A stretch of 21,499 nt of DNA from a bacterium. Its GTDB lineage: Bacteria; Bacillota_I; Bacilli_A; RFN20; DUOF01. Shown here piece after piece: positions 7,080 to 15,698 of this stretch. The translations under genes were made by a program, and so were the position numbers. The stretch is taken from NCBI GenBank assembly GCA_012839015.1, contig DUOF01000067.1:1-21499 (forward strand), written 5' to 3'. Position 1 is the stretch's first letter. Each line of letters opens with the position of its first letter. The notes below the pieces were generated by a model, which was not told where the DNA came from, did not search any database, and was given only the letters and a program-made list of their open reading frames with translations.

Positions 7080-8909
7080 TTATTCTTCTTTTTCGCTATA
7101 ATCAACATCGACTACGTCTTCTTCTTTAGTTTCACTTGGTCCTTCTGTTTGTCCAGCTGCTTGGCTTTCTTGCTCGGCTGCATATTGAGACATCATTGCA
7201 GCAGCATCTTCTAACTGTTTAATTTTATTCTTAAGAGTTTCATAGTCATTAGTTTCTAATGCTTTTTTAAGTTCATCTCTTAACTCTTCAGTTTCTTTCT
7301 TTTGTTTTTCATCAATCTTATCTTTTTGTTCTTCAAGACCGCGATCAATGGTATTAATATAACTCTCTGCCTTATTCCTTAATTCTACTTCTTCTTTTCT
7401 CTTTTCATCTGCTTCTTTGTTTTCTTCAGCTTCTTTTATCATTCTATCTATTTCTTCACTAGATAGTCCTCCACTACTTTGAATAGTAATAGATTGTTCT
7501 TTATTAGTGTCTAAGTCTTTAGCTTTAACATTTACAATACCGTTTCTATCAATATTGAAGCTAACCTCAATTCTTGGTTCTCCTCTTCTAGCAGGTTTAA
7601 TACCTTCTAGTTTGAAGTGACCTAGCAACTTATTGTCTTTAGCCATTGGTCTTTCACCTTGATAGACTACGATATCTACTGCAGGTTGATTGTCATCTGC
7701 GGTTGAGAAGATTTGAGATTTAGTTACTGGAATTGTAGTGTTTCTAGTAATTAAATTAGTCATAACTCCCCCAAGTGTTTCAATACCTAGAGAAAGCGGA
7801 GTAACGTCTAATAAAACGATATCCTTAATATCTCCTGCTAGGATTGAACCTTGAATTGCAGCACCAATAGCTACAGCTTCATCAGGGTTAACTGATTTAT
7901 TAGGTTCTTTACCCAGTAGTTTTTTAACCATTTCTTGAACTGCTGGCATTCTAGTAGAACCACCTACTAGTAATACTTCATCAATTTCACTAGGATCCAT
8001 TTTAGCATCTTTAAGTGCTTGATTTACTGGTCCTTCAGTTCTCTTTAGTAGGTCTCTTGTCATTTCTTCAAATTTAGCTCTAGTAATGGTAGATTCATAG
8101 TTGATCGGACCATCTTTAGACATTGAGATAAATGGTAACATAATGTTTGTTTCAACCATCCCTGAAAGATCAATTTTAGCCTTTTCTGCAGCATCTTTTA
8201 ATCTTTGCATAGCCATTTTTTCTTTACTTAGGTCAATGCTATATTGACTCTTAATATCTTGAACCATGTGGTTAATTAAAACATTATCCCAGTCATCTCC
8301 ACCTAAGTCATTAATACCAGCGGTTGAAACAACATCAAAAGTACCGTCACCTATTTCAAGGATAGAAACGTCGAATGTTCCACCACCTAAGTCATAAACT
8401 AAGATGGTTTGATCTTTCTTATTTTCAATACCATAAGCAAGCGCAGCTGCTGTTGGTTCATTGATAATTCTTTCTACTTCTAGACCAGCAATTTTACCAG
8501 CATCTTTAGTAGCTTGTCTTTGAGCATCATTAAAGTATGCAGGAACAGTGATAACTGCTTTAGTTATTTTTTGTCCTAAGTTTTCTTCAGCATAGTTTTT
8601 CATGTATTGAATAATCTTAGCTGATATTTCTTGTGGTGTGAAATCCTTGTTTAGGCAGTTTACATGAACTTTATCATTACTACCCATCTTTCTTTTAATA
8701 GAGCTTACAGTATCTGGGTTAGTAACGCTTTGTCTTTTAGCGCCATCACCAACGATTTCCTCTCCACTTTTTTTGAAAGCTACTACTGAAGCAGTAGTAT
8801 TCTTTCCTTCTGGGTTAGGGATAACTTTCCATTTCCCATCCGCTTGCATGTATGAAACAACTGAGTTAGTTGTTCCAAGGTCGATTCCGACAATAATTTC
8901 TTTAGCCAT
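7080..8909 (-). CDS. dnaK: Chaperone protein DnaK (Hsp70)
   Basis: ATP-driven Hsp70 chaperone of the cytoplasm. 609 residues. The ATPase domain starts with GIDLGTTNS and includes VYDLGGGTFDVS and LLVGGSTRMPAVQ. The substrate-binding domain begins after VLLDVTPLSLGIET. A helical lid and the acidic end EEDVVDVDYSEKEE follow. The region after KRKMGS is short: it appears to lack the insertion that Gram-negative DnaKs carry in the ATPase domain, a known marker of Gram-positive bacteria. The start codon overlaps the end of grpE by 8 bases, with AAAGGGG as ribosome site inside grpE. Translation is therefore probably coupled to grpE. Confidence 0.99.
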   Translation of the reverse strand: MAKEIIVGIDLGTTNSVVSYMQADGKWKVIPNPEGKNTTASVVAFKKSGEEIVGDGAKRQSVTNPDTVSSIKRKMGSNDKVHVNCLNKDFTPQEISAKIIQYMKNYAEENLGQKITKAVITVPAYFNDAQRQATKDAGKIAGLEVERIINEPTAAALAYGIENKKDQTILVYDLGGGTFDVSILEIGDGTFDVVSTAGINDLGGDDWDNVLINHMVQDIKSQYSIDLSKEKMAMQRLKDAAEKAKIDLSGMVETNIMLPFISMSKDGPINYESTITRAKFEEMTRDLLKRTEGPVNQALKDAKMDPSEIDEVLLVGGSTRMPAVQEMVKKLLGKEPNKSVNPDEAVAIGAAIQGSILAGDIKDIVLLDVTPLSLGIETLGGVMTNLITRNTTIPVTKSQIFSTADDNQPAVDIVVYQGERPMAKDNKLLGHFKLEGIKPARRGEPRIEVSFNIDRNGIVNVKAKDLDTNKEQSITIQSSGGLSSEEIDRMIKEAEENKEADEKRKEEVELRNKAESYINTIDRGLEEQKDKIDEKQKKETEELRDELKKALETNDYETLKNKIKQLEDAAAMMSQYAAEQESQAAGQTEGPSETKEEDVVDVDYSEKEE

Positions 8910-9693
8910 TTATATTTTCCCCTTTCATATTTTCATTAATGACTTCTTCATTGAATTGTAAATGATCCTCATCAGATTCAATTTCCACTTCATACTCTTC
9001 TTCACACTGGCAGTCATGACAGCAACTATGACTCTCTTTTGGTTCTTCCTTGCAACAATGTGAACCACATTCGCATTCATGTTCTTCTTCTTCTTCTTGG
9101 TTCTTGTTAACAAATACTTCAACCGAGACTGGTCTTAGTACCTTGCCACCGATCTTGAATCCTTTTTGTAAAACTCTACTAATAGTATTAATTTTACTCT
9201 CGTCTTCCACCTCGATACTCTCTACACCATTGTGAATGTTATAGTCAAACTCATCACCAACATTAGTCACTATTTCACTAACATCATGATTTTCCAATAT
9301 TTGCTTAAATTGGTTGAATACCAATTCAAAGCCCTTAAAATAACCGCTTACCTCTGCTGGGATATTTTTGTTCTCAAGTACTAGAGAAAAAATATCATAC
9401 ATAGGTAGTAACTCTAACATAAGGTCATGAGTTACATATTTAACAGCAACTAGGTTTTCTTTTTGATAAGTCTTATGTAAGTCCTTCATCTCTGCTAGAA
9501 CGCGGTAATACTTATCTTCACTTTCTTCTAGTTTAGTCTGTAATTCTTTTACAATATCTTTTTTAGTTTTGGTTTTATCCTTTTTATCTTTCTTAACATC
9601 TTTGCTTTGTTTTTCTTCTAATTGTTCTTCAAGTTCTTCTTCGATTTGGTTTTCAATTTCGCTGTCTAATTGCTCTGCTGTCTCTTTAGTCAT
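8902..9693 (-). CDS. grpE: Nucleotide exchange factor GrpE with a Cys/His-rich C-terminal tail
   Basis: GrpE releases ADP from DnaK. 263 residues from the ATG at 9693, which follows GAGG by 6 bases; an ATG at 9717 has no ribosome site. An acidic, then Lys-rich N-terminus (about 1-45) leads into a coiled coil. The conserved core includes MLELLPMYDIF, EYNI-like FDYNIHNGVE, and the closing strand VLRPVSVEVFV. GrpE proteins usually end just after this strand. Here about 66 more residues follow (198-263). They begin with five Glu and contain eight Cys and four His in residues 205-230 (HECEC, SHCC, SHSCCHDCQC), then an acidic stretch. The cluster resembles a metal-binding or redox tail; its function is unknown. 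The gene overlaps both hrcA and dnaK by 8 bases. Confidence 0.96.
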   Translation of the reverse strand: MTKETAEQLDSEIENQIEEELEEQLEEKQSKDVKKDKKDKTKTKKDIVKELQTKLEESEDKYYRVLAEMKDLHKTYQKENLVAVKYVTHDLMLELLPMYDIFSLVLENKNIPAEVSGYFKGFELVFNQFKQILENHDVSEIVTNVGDEFDYNIHNGVESIEVEDESKINTISRVLQKGFKIGGKVLRPVSVEVFVNKNQEEEEEHECECGSHCCKEEPKESHSCCHDCQCEEEYEVEIESDEDHLQFNEEVINENMKGENING

Positions 9694-10717
9694 CTTCTTC
9701 CTCGCTTTCCTGTCCATATGTTAGATCTAGTTGATCTAATAAAAATTCCATCGCACTAATAACTTTTGAATAATCCATCCTCTTAGGACCGACAAGGGCT
9801 ATTTTCCCTCCGTCTTGTCCTTTGATATTGATATTAGCACTAACAACACTTACATCTTGTAATTCGTTGTCTACTCCGATTTGGACACTTATCTTTTCTT
9901 TTTTCTTGTTATTAGAGATAAACTTCCAAACGTTATTACTTTCGACTAGTTCTACCATCTTCTTTAGCTTATTAATGTCTCCGGCATATTCTGGCTGATC
10001 TAGCAGGTTACTAGTACCCCAGACACCACCTTTTTCATTGTTCATTTGTTTGAACAAATCAATAAAGACTTTAATAATGATTTCATAGTTTTCAATATAT
10101 GATGATAATACAGGTGCCAGAGTCAGCATTTTCTCAACTAAGCCATATATTGGAGTATCTTTCAAACGATCATTTAGAATATCAACGCATTTCTCAACAT
10201 CTGCAGGATCAATACCCTGAGGTATCTTATATAATTTGTGTTCAACATGTCCGTCCCCGGTAATGAAAATGCAGAGTGCATTGTTTTCGTCTATTGGTAT
10301 TAACTCTACTTTATTTAAAAGTTGGTTTAACCTATCAGGGCCGATCATTATCGATGTAAGTGAAGTCATTTCACTCAAGATAGCACAGCTATGTCTTAAG
10401 ACCTCATTCACCCTGCTGTTTTGATTGGCTACGACTATTTTTAATTTATTCTTTGATTCTTCGGTAAGTCTTTCATCCCTTAGATAATCAATATAATATC
10501 GATAGCCCTTTGCACTTGGTACCCGTCCACTAGAAGTATGAGTCTTCTCGATATACCCCATAGTTTCAAGTTCATGCATTTCGTTTCTAATAGTAGCACT
10601 TGAATAGTTTAAATCATAATTCTTAAGCAAACTCTTAGATCCGACTGGTTGAGCAGTTTTAATAAATTGTTCGATAATGTATTTAAGAACTAGATCCCTC
10701 CTACTTATCTTATTCAC
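9686..10717 (-). CDS. hrcA: Heat-inducible transcription repressor HrcA
   Basis: HrcA binds CIRCE operators and represses the DnaK and GroE chaperone genes until heat shock. 343 residues, normal for the family. The N-terminal winged helix includes YSSATIRNEMHELE (38-51) and the wing HTSSGRVPSAKGYRYYID (60-77). The C-terminal part keeps the GAF-like domain and ends in an acidic SEEEDD. The start is GTG at 10717, preceded by AAAGGGGTG; no better ATG exists nearby. First gene of the operon, and autoregulated by inference from the CIRCE element 13 bases upstream. It overlaps grpE by 8 bases. Confidence 0.98.
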   Translation of the reverse strand: MNKISRRDLVLKYIIEQFIKTAQPVGSKSLLKNYDLNYSSATIRNEMHELETMGYIEKTHTSSGRVPSAKGYRYYIDYLRDERLTEESKNKLKIVVANQNSRVNEVLRHSCAILSEMTSLTSIMIGPDRLNQLLNKVELIPIDENNALCIFITGDGHVEHKLYKIPQGIDPADVEKCVDILNDRLKDTPIYGLVEKMLTLAPVLSSYIENYEIIIKVFIDLFKQMNNEKGGVWGTSNLLDQPEYAGDINKLKKMVELVESNNVWKFISNNKKKEKISVQIGVDNELQDVSVVSANINIKGQDGGKIALVGPKRMDYSKVISAMEFLLDQLDLTYGQESEEEDD

Positions 10718-10730
10718 TTATTCACCCCTT

Positions 10731-10757
10731 TTAGCACTCATTCTGAAAACGTGCTAA
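10731..10757. promoter_or_regulatory. CIRCE operator (HrcA binding site)
   Basis: TTAGCACTC (10731-10739), 9 bases, then ACGTGCTAA (10749-10757). The consensus second arm is GAGTGCTAA, so two bases differ. It sits between the -10 box and the hrcA start, covering the expected transcription start, the normal position for HrcA repression. Confidence 0.93.
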
Positions 10758-10761
10758 TAGT

Positions 10762-10790
10762 AGTATACCCAGTTTTTTTAGCACAGTCAA
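10762..10790 (-). promoter_or_regulatory. Sigma-A promoter of the hrcA-grpE-dnaK-dnaJ operon
   Basis: On the minus strand, TTGACT (10785-10790) and TATACT (10762-10767) are 17 bases apart, each one base off consensus. CIRCE begins 4 bases downstream of the -10. The spacer carries an additional CIRCE-like half, GTGCTAA (10778-10784). Confidence 0.9.
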
Positions 10791-10838
10791 CATTTTATTG
10801 CTAAATATGGATTTTTAACTTATTCATTAATTATATAT

Positions 10839-10862
10839 AAAAAGGTAAGTTATAAACTTGCC
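10839..10862 (-). terminator. Rho-independent terminator of the LRR lipoprotein gene
   Basis: On the minus strand GGCAAGTT pairs with AACTTACC (one G-T pair) around a 3-base loop, followed by TTTTT. It lies about 40 bases after the stop codon of the lipoprotein gene and upstream of the hrcA promoter. Confidence 0.75.
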
Positions 10863-10902
10863 CTCTTAATTTAAAATTCTAACTTAACTCGGTATGACTT
10901 GA

Positions 10903-12102
10903 CTATCTACTAGCGCCCCAAACTATATTAGCATTTACATTACCATGCCAGGCATTAGTTTCTAGAGTAGGCCAATTTGCAGGCTCCGAGGAATGACCAA
11001 GTCTTATCTCTTCTAGTGCATCGCAGTCCCTAAAAGCAGAAAAACCTATAGTAAGCACACCTTTAGGGATATAAATATTCTTAAGTTTACTTGAACCCAT
11101 GAAGGCAAAATCCCTGATGCGGATCAGATTATCAGGGAGGACAATCTCTTCTAAATTCTTACAATTGGAGAAGCTTCCCTGAGCGATATCAGTGATACCA
11201 TTAGATAAAATGACTCTGACTAGACTATTACAACCAGAGAAGGTGTAGTTTCCAATCGATGTAATGTTTTCTAGATTTATTGTTGCTAAGTTCTCACAGC
11301 CTGAAAAAGTACTGTTGCCAAGTTGCTTTATTGAAGAAGGTAAATATATTTGTGTTAATGAGGAGGCACCAGAAAATACTCGATCATTAAGATTAATTAG
11401 ACTGTTAGATAATTGCACATTAACTAGACTCTTGGCATTCATAAAAGAATCCCTGCCTAGATATACAACAGAATTTGGAAGAACTATCTCTTCTAGACTG
11501 GTACAACCCAGGAAAGCACCATCACCGATACGAGTAATGTTGTTTGAAAGTTCAATCGCTCTCAAGTTATCAAGTTCTCTAAAGGAATTATTACCTATAC
11601 GAGTTATTTTAATTTCATTTAAGCCATATTCTGGGATTATATAGTTTTCTAGGTTTTTATACTTTGCTCCAACCCCAGTTATTTCAAATTCGTTAACTTC
11701 CTTACAAACTTCACTACCATCAACTATTTCACATTTTTCCTCTTCTAAGAGTTTAAGAATAAACTCATTAAAAACATAACCCTCTTCAAAGTGAGGATGA
11801 AATGTATATTCTCTGTCACTATTAACTCTTGATACCCTAAAATTTTGACCTTCAGAATAAGAAAAATTATTTAACTTCCAGCTAGTAAAATACATACCTT
11901 CAATCTCATGTTCGTTTAGAGGTAACATAAAATCAAGATCTTCACCATGTTTAACAATCTGTGAATATTCTTTTATTTCTTCTCCCTGAACAAAATAAAA
12001 ACTCACTGTATATTCATTATCTATGTCTTTATCTCCAAAACAAGAGAACAAAAAGGCAAAGGAAAATAATACTAATATATAAAAACTAATTCTTTTTAGC
12101 AT
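10903..12102 (-). CDS. BspA-like leucine-rich-repeat surface lipoprotein
   Basis: 399 residues. A lipoprotein signal peptide (residues 1-20) ends in FLFSC, with C21 as the probable lipidated Cys, so the protein should sit on the outer face of the membrane. Residues about 30-105 (YTVSFYFV, then HGEDLDFMLP and FTSWKLN) resemble the Listeria-Bacteroides/InlB B-type repeat. Residues about 155-375 hold roughly eight repeats of about 23 residues of the LRR_5/BspA type (IGDGAFLGCTSLEEIVLPNS and relatives). The end, NANIVWG, is also typical of such proteins. They are known in host-associated bacteria as adhesion or binding proteins; the ligand here cannot be told. The ATG follows AAGGTGG by 4 bases. 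It has its own promoter and terminator, so it is a single-gene unit. Confidence 0.88.
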   Translation of the reverse strand: MLKRISFYILVLFSFAFLFSCFGDKDIDNEYTVSFYFVQGEEIKEYSQIVKHGEDLDFMLPLNEHEIEGMYFTSWKLNNFSYSEGQNFRVSRVNSDREYTFHPHFEEGYVFNEFILKLLEEEKCEIVDGSEVCKEVNEFEITGVGAKYKNLENYIIPEYGLNEIKITRIGNNSFRELDNLRAIELSNNITRIGDGAFLGCTSLEEIVLPNSVVYLGRDSFMNAKSLVNVQLSNSLINLNDRVFSGASSLTQIYLPSSIKQLGNSTFSGCENLATINLENITSIGNYTFSGCNSLVRVILSNGITDIAQGSFSNCKNLEEIVLPDNLIRIRDFAFMGSSKLKNIYIPKGVLTIGFSAFRDCDALEEIRLGHSSEPANWPTLETNAWHGNVNANIVWGASR

Positions 12103-12118
12103 AAAACCACCTTAAGAA

Positions 12119-12147
12119 ATTATAACTTATACTCCTTATTAAATCAA
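12119..12147 (-). promoter_or_regulatory. Sigma-A promoter of the LRR lipoprotein gene
   Basis: On the minus strand TTGATT (12142-12147) and a perfect TATAAT (12119-12124) are 17 bases apart. The ATG is only 16 bases beyond the -10, so the leader is very short and consists mainly of the ribosome site. Confidence 0.75.
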
Positions 12148-12152
12148 TTATG

Positions 12153-12173
12153 AGGATACACTCTGTGTATTTT
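12153..12173. repeat. Hairpin after the M42 peptidase gene
   Basis: ATACAC (12156-12161) and GTGTAT (12165-12170) form a 6-bp stem with a 3-base loop, extendable by two G-T pairs and one A-T pair. It lies where the glycogen operon should end. On the minus strand no T-run follows, so it is not a standard terminator; it may protect or end the transcript weakly. Confidence 0.3.
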
Positions 12174-12188
12174 CTATATTAGAGGTAA

Positions 12189-13271
12189 TTACTGGTTACT
12201 ACTCTTCAATTCTTCTAAAAGCTTGTCATCAAGTCTTAAAATGAATTCAGTAATCAAGTCAATACAGGCTTGATAGTCTTTTAAGTTTATAATTGAATTG
12301 TGTGAATGGAAGTAGCGACAAGGAATAGACAGAGTTAAGTTGACTACCCCTTCAAATGATTTATGGATTTCTCCAGAATCTGTTCCTCCACCTAGAAGTG
12401 AATCGTAAGTAATTTTAATATTTTTCTCTTTAGCAAGATCTGCTAAGTATTTAATTAATCCCTTATGACCAATTGCACTTCCATCTAAAATGGAGATGGC
12501 TACACCATTTCCAAGTTTAGTATCATGCTTGTTATCACTTGGGATATCATGTGACATGGTCACATCGATTGCTATAGCAAGATCTGGTTTTACTTTATAA
12601 GTAGCAGTCCTCGCACCTCTTAAACCAACCTCTTCTTGAACAGTACCAACACTATAAAGAGTGTTTGGATGTTCCTTGTCTTTTAAGTTTCTCATTACCT
12701 CAACACATACCGCCGCCCCAATACGGTCATCAAAGGCCTTACAACAAACATAATCTTTATTAGTCATAGCAAAGTATTCACTATATGGGACAATGCTATC
12801 ACCAATACAGATACCTAAACTATCTATTTCCTCTTTATCTTTAACTCCTAAGTCAACATATAGATCTTTAAGTTCCATAACCCTTTTTCTAACTTCTGGT
12901 GTTAGGTTGTGGGGAGGGACCGAACCGATAACGCCCATAAAGACCTTACCTTCTTTAGTTACTACACTTACCCTTTGAGCCGGAAGCACATGTGCCCACC
13001 ATCCTCCGACCGGTGTCATTCTTAGGTATCCTTCTTTTTCGATCTTGCTAACAACAAAACCTACTTCATCTACATGACCGCTTAGCATAACCCTTAGATC
13101 ACTGCTACCTTTTTTAATGGCAATAATTGAACCTAGGTTATCATAGGTAAATTCATCAGCATAACCTTCTAAATACTTCTTCATTACTCTAGTAGCTTCT
13201 TTCTCATCTCCAGAGATTCCTTTAGCCTCACATAGTTCCTTTAAAAATTCATTTCTTTTCTCATAGTCCAT
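12189..13271 (-). CDS. M42 family metallo-aminopeptidase
   Basis: 360 residues, the normal size for M42 peptidases (TET/glutamyl aminopeptidase/FrvX/YsdC group), which trim peptides as large cytoplasmic assemblies. The expected two-metal ligands are visible: H66 (GHVDE), D181 (KAFDDRIGA), E214 with catalytic E213 (QEEVGLRG), D236 (AIDVT) and H322 (RYFHS). LLGGGTDSG (292-300) is the usual conserved loop. Members were often labelled endoglucanase M or CelM; the motifs support a peptidase. It starts 1 base after the glgP stop, with GAAAGGGG inside glgP as ribosome site, so it is very likely co-transcribed with the glycogen genes. Why a peptidase sits there is not evident. Confidence 0.95.
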   Translation of the reverse strand: MDYEKRNEFLKELCEAKGISGDEKEATRVMKKYLEGYADEFTYDNLGSIIAIKKGSSDLRVMLSGHVDEVGFVVSKIEKEGYLRMTPVGGWWAHVLPAQRVSVVTKEGKVFMGVIGSVPPHNLTPEVRKRVMELKDLYVDLGVKDKEEIDSLGICIGDSIVPYSEYFAMTNKDYVCCKAFDDRIGAAVCVEVMRNLKDKEHPNTLYSVGTVQEEVGLRGARTATYKVKPDLAIAIDVTMSHDIPSDNKHDTKLGNGVAISILDGSAIGHKGLIKYLADLAKEKNIKITYDSLLGGGTDSGEIHKSFEGVVNLTLSIPCRYFHSHNSIINLKDYQACIDLITEFILRLDDKLLEELKSSNQ

Positions 13272-13272
13272 T

Positions 13273-15696
13273 TTAATTTTCCCCTTTCTTAAACACGATT
13301 TTCTCTAACTTCCAAATGTCTTCAACATAGTTTTCAATTGTCCTGTCACTTGAGAAGTAACCAGAGTTAGCTATATTGATTAGACACTTACGACCCCACT
13401 CATATTTATCTTGATACAACTGTTCAATTCTATTATGTGCATTAACAAAACTTTCAAAATCTTTTAAAACAAAATATGGATCATTATGATAAATCAAGTC
13501 TTCATATATAGCATTGAAATGACTATTGTCATCAAATATAAAGGTGCCATCTACTAATGAATTAAGGGTTATCTTAATCCAATAATTATTCTCATATAAT
13601 GATTTAGAATTATAACCATTTGTATTAATAAGGTTAGTAATTTCATAGTCCCTTAGACCGAAAATGAAGGCATTTTCTTCACCGACTAATTCCACTATTT
13701 CAACATTAGCACCATCCATTGTCCCAAGCGTCAAAGCTCCATTCATCATAAATTTCATATTACCTGTACCACTGGCTTCTTTCCCTGCAGTAGATATTTG
13801 AACGGATACATCTGCAGCAGGTATTATCAGTTCAGCTTTACTAACATCATAATTTTCGATAAAGACTACTTTGATAAACTGACTAACAAAAGGATCATTA
13901 TTAACAACACTTGCTACTTGATTAATTAACTGTATTACTTTTTTGGCAAAGTAATATGACGGCGCCGCCTTACCACCGAAAATAAATGTCTGAGGATGAA
14001 CCCTAAATTCACTATCCATCTTTAATCTCTTATAAAGATAAATAACATAAAGGATATTTAATGTTTGTCTCTTATATGCATGGATTCTCTTAACATGATT
14101 ATTAAAAATAGAGTTTTCATTAACCTCGATGCCATTATTATCTCTAATATAGTCTTTTAGTTTTAGTTTTCTCTCATCCTTAATAGCTAAGAACCTTTCA
14201 ATAACTTCATGATCATTTACAAATTCATTAAGATCACTAAGCCTTGCAGCATTGTGTTCCCATTCACTACCGATAAGAGAGGTGATGAATGCACTAAGTT
14301 CGGGGTTAGAATATAAAAGCCACCTTCTATGAGTTACCCCATTAGTCTTATTATTAAACTTAGATGGAAACATATTGCTCGCTTCACTCATTTCTTGATT
14401 TATTAATAGCTTTGTATGAAGAGCAGCAACACCATTAACACTAAAGCAACCCCATATAGCAAGATTAGCCATATGAATCATTGAATCTTTGATAATGGTT
14501 AGTTTCCTAATCGAACTCTCATCACTCGTCCTACTTCTAGCATAAAGAAGACTCCTTCTATCTATTTCTTCAATAATCATATAAATACGTGGCAATACTT
14601 TTGAGACATATTCTACTGGCCATTTCTCTAAAGCCTCAGTTAACAGTGTGTGATTAGTGTAGGCAAAAGTATTAGAAACTATTTCCCAAGACTTGTCCCA
14701 TCCTAAATCATTCTCATCGACTAAAATACGCATCATCTCCGGTATTGCTAGCACTGGGTGCGTATCATTTAATTGAATTACGTTAAGTTTGTGGAAGTTA
14801 TCTAGAGTAGAGTACTTTTTCTTATGATATTTAATAAGGGATTGAAGCGTTGCACTTACTAGGAAGTATTGTTGTTTTAGCCTTAATATTTTCCCTTCTT
14901 CATTACTATCATCTGGGTAAAGCGATTGACAAATCTTTCTAATATCACTTAGATATTCTTCAAAGTTCTTTCTTTTAGGTAGTCTAGTATCACTTGGTTC
15001 AGCACTCCAAAGTCTTAAGGTATTAGTAGTCTTATTATTAGCACCTACTACAGGCATGTCATAGGGCACTGCCCTAACACATTCTGCATTAATAAGTTTA
15101 TACTTTAATTCACCCTGATTATTAAGAGAGGTTACTACCTTACCATAAAAGCTAACTTCAACAGCATGTTTAGGTTTATATATTTCCCAAACGTTACCAT
15201 ATCTAAGCCATTGATCTGGTACTTCAATCTGACGATAATCCTCAAGTTTTTGTTTAAAGAATCCAAACTCATAACGCAGAGTATTCCCATGCCCTGGATA
15301 GCCTAAAGAGGCTAAAGAATCCATGAAACAAGCTGCAAGGCGGCCTAAACCCCCATTACCTAAACCCGCATCGGTCTCAAGATCTTCTAGTTCATGTATA
15401 TCAATACCCAGTTCATTTAGACCTTGCTTGGCAATATCATAAATCCCTAAATTTTTCAAATTATTAGTTAGAAGTCTACCAATTAAAAACTCCATTGATA
15501 AATATATAAGTTGTTTCCCTTCACTTCTAGCAATACTTTGTTTAGTATTCTTCCAGTTAACTGAGGCATAATCTCTAACCATTTCTCCTAAAACAAAAAA
15601 CTTCTCAGTAGGATGGATCTCTTCGACCTCTCTACCAAACCTCTCTATCGATCTTCTTACATATTCTTTAATAAATTCTTCTTTATTTAGAAACAT
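13273..15696 (-). CDS. glgP: Glycogen/maltodextrin phosphorylase
   Basis: GT35 phosphorylase that releases glucose-1-phosphate from the ends of alpha-1,4-glucans using phosphate and pyridoxal phosphate. 807 residues, the usual length. The cofactor-site signature EASGTGNMKF is present, with K648 as the lysine carrying pyridoxal phosphate. Also seen are LEDLETDAGLGNGGLGRLAACF near residue 100-120 (quoted in part: DAGLGNGGLGRLAACF), QLNDTHPVLAIPE, NGVTHRRWL and KRIHAYKRQTLN. Whether it prefers glycogen or maltodextrin cannot be read from sequence. The ATG is 2 bases after the glgB stop, with AAGGAGAG inside glgB as ribosome site. Together with the upstream pullulanase it would complete alpha-glucan breakdown. 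Confidence 0.97.
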   Translation of the reverse strand: MFLNKEEFIKEYVRRSIERFGREVEEIHPTEKFFVLGEMVRDYASVNWKNTKQSIARSEGKQLIYLSMEFLIGRLLTNNLKNLGIYDIAKQGLNELGIDIHELEDLETDAGLGNGGLGRLAACFMDSLASLGYPGHGNTLRYEFGFFKQKLEDYRQIEVPDQWLRYGNVWEIYKPKHAVEVSFYGKVVTSLNNQGELKYKLINAECVRAVPYDMPVVGANNKTTNTLRLWSAEPSDTRLPKRKNFEEYLSDIRKICQSLYPDDSNEEGKILRLKQQYFLVSATLQSLIKYHKKKYSTLDNFHKLNVIQLNDTHPVLAIPEMMRILVDENDLGWDKSWEIVSNTFAYTNHTLLTEALEKWPVEYVSKVLPRIYMIIEEIDRRSLLYARSRTSDESSIRKLTIIKDSMIHMANLAIWGCFSVNGVAALHTKLLINQEMSEASNMFPSKFNNKTNGVTHRRWLLYSNPELSAFITSLIGSEWEHNAARLSDLNEFVNDHEVIERFLAIKDERKLKLKDYIRDNNGIEVNENSIFNNHVKRIHAYKRQTLNILYVIYLYKRLKMDSEFRVHPQTFIFGGKAAPSYYFAKKVIQLINQVASVVNNDPFVSQFIKVVFIENYDVSKAELIIPAADVSVQISTAGKEASGTGNMKFMMNGALTLGTMDGANVEIVELVGEENAFIFGLRDYEITNLINTNGYNSKSLYENNYWIKITLNSLVDGTFIFDDNSHFNAIYEDLIYHNDPYFVLKDFESFVNAHNRIEQLYQDKYEWGRKCLINIANSGYFSSDRTIENYVEDIWKLEKIVFKKGEN

Positions 15697-15698
15697 TT

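Noticed and set aside
8925..9122. A Lys-rich 65-codon frame opposite in phase to the GrpE tail
   Set aside because: It is the same strand as grpE in another phase, without a start signal. The GrpE frame is continuous through the tail and ends in the normal overlap with dnaK, so a frameshift is not needed.
9694..9717. Upstream ATG for grpE at 9717
   Set aside because: No ribosome site precedes it, whereas the ATG at 9693 has GAGG at proper distance and gives an 8-base overlap with hrcA.
12189..13271. Endoglucanase (CelM) label for the M42 protein
   Set aside because: All five metal ligands and the catalytic Glu of M42 aminopeptidases are present; the cellulase label is an old annotation without support in this sequence.
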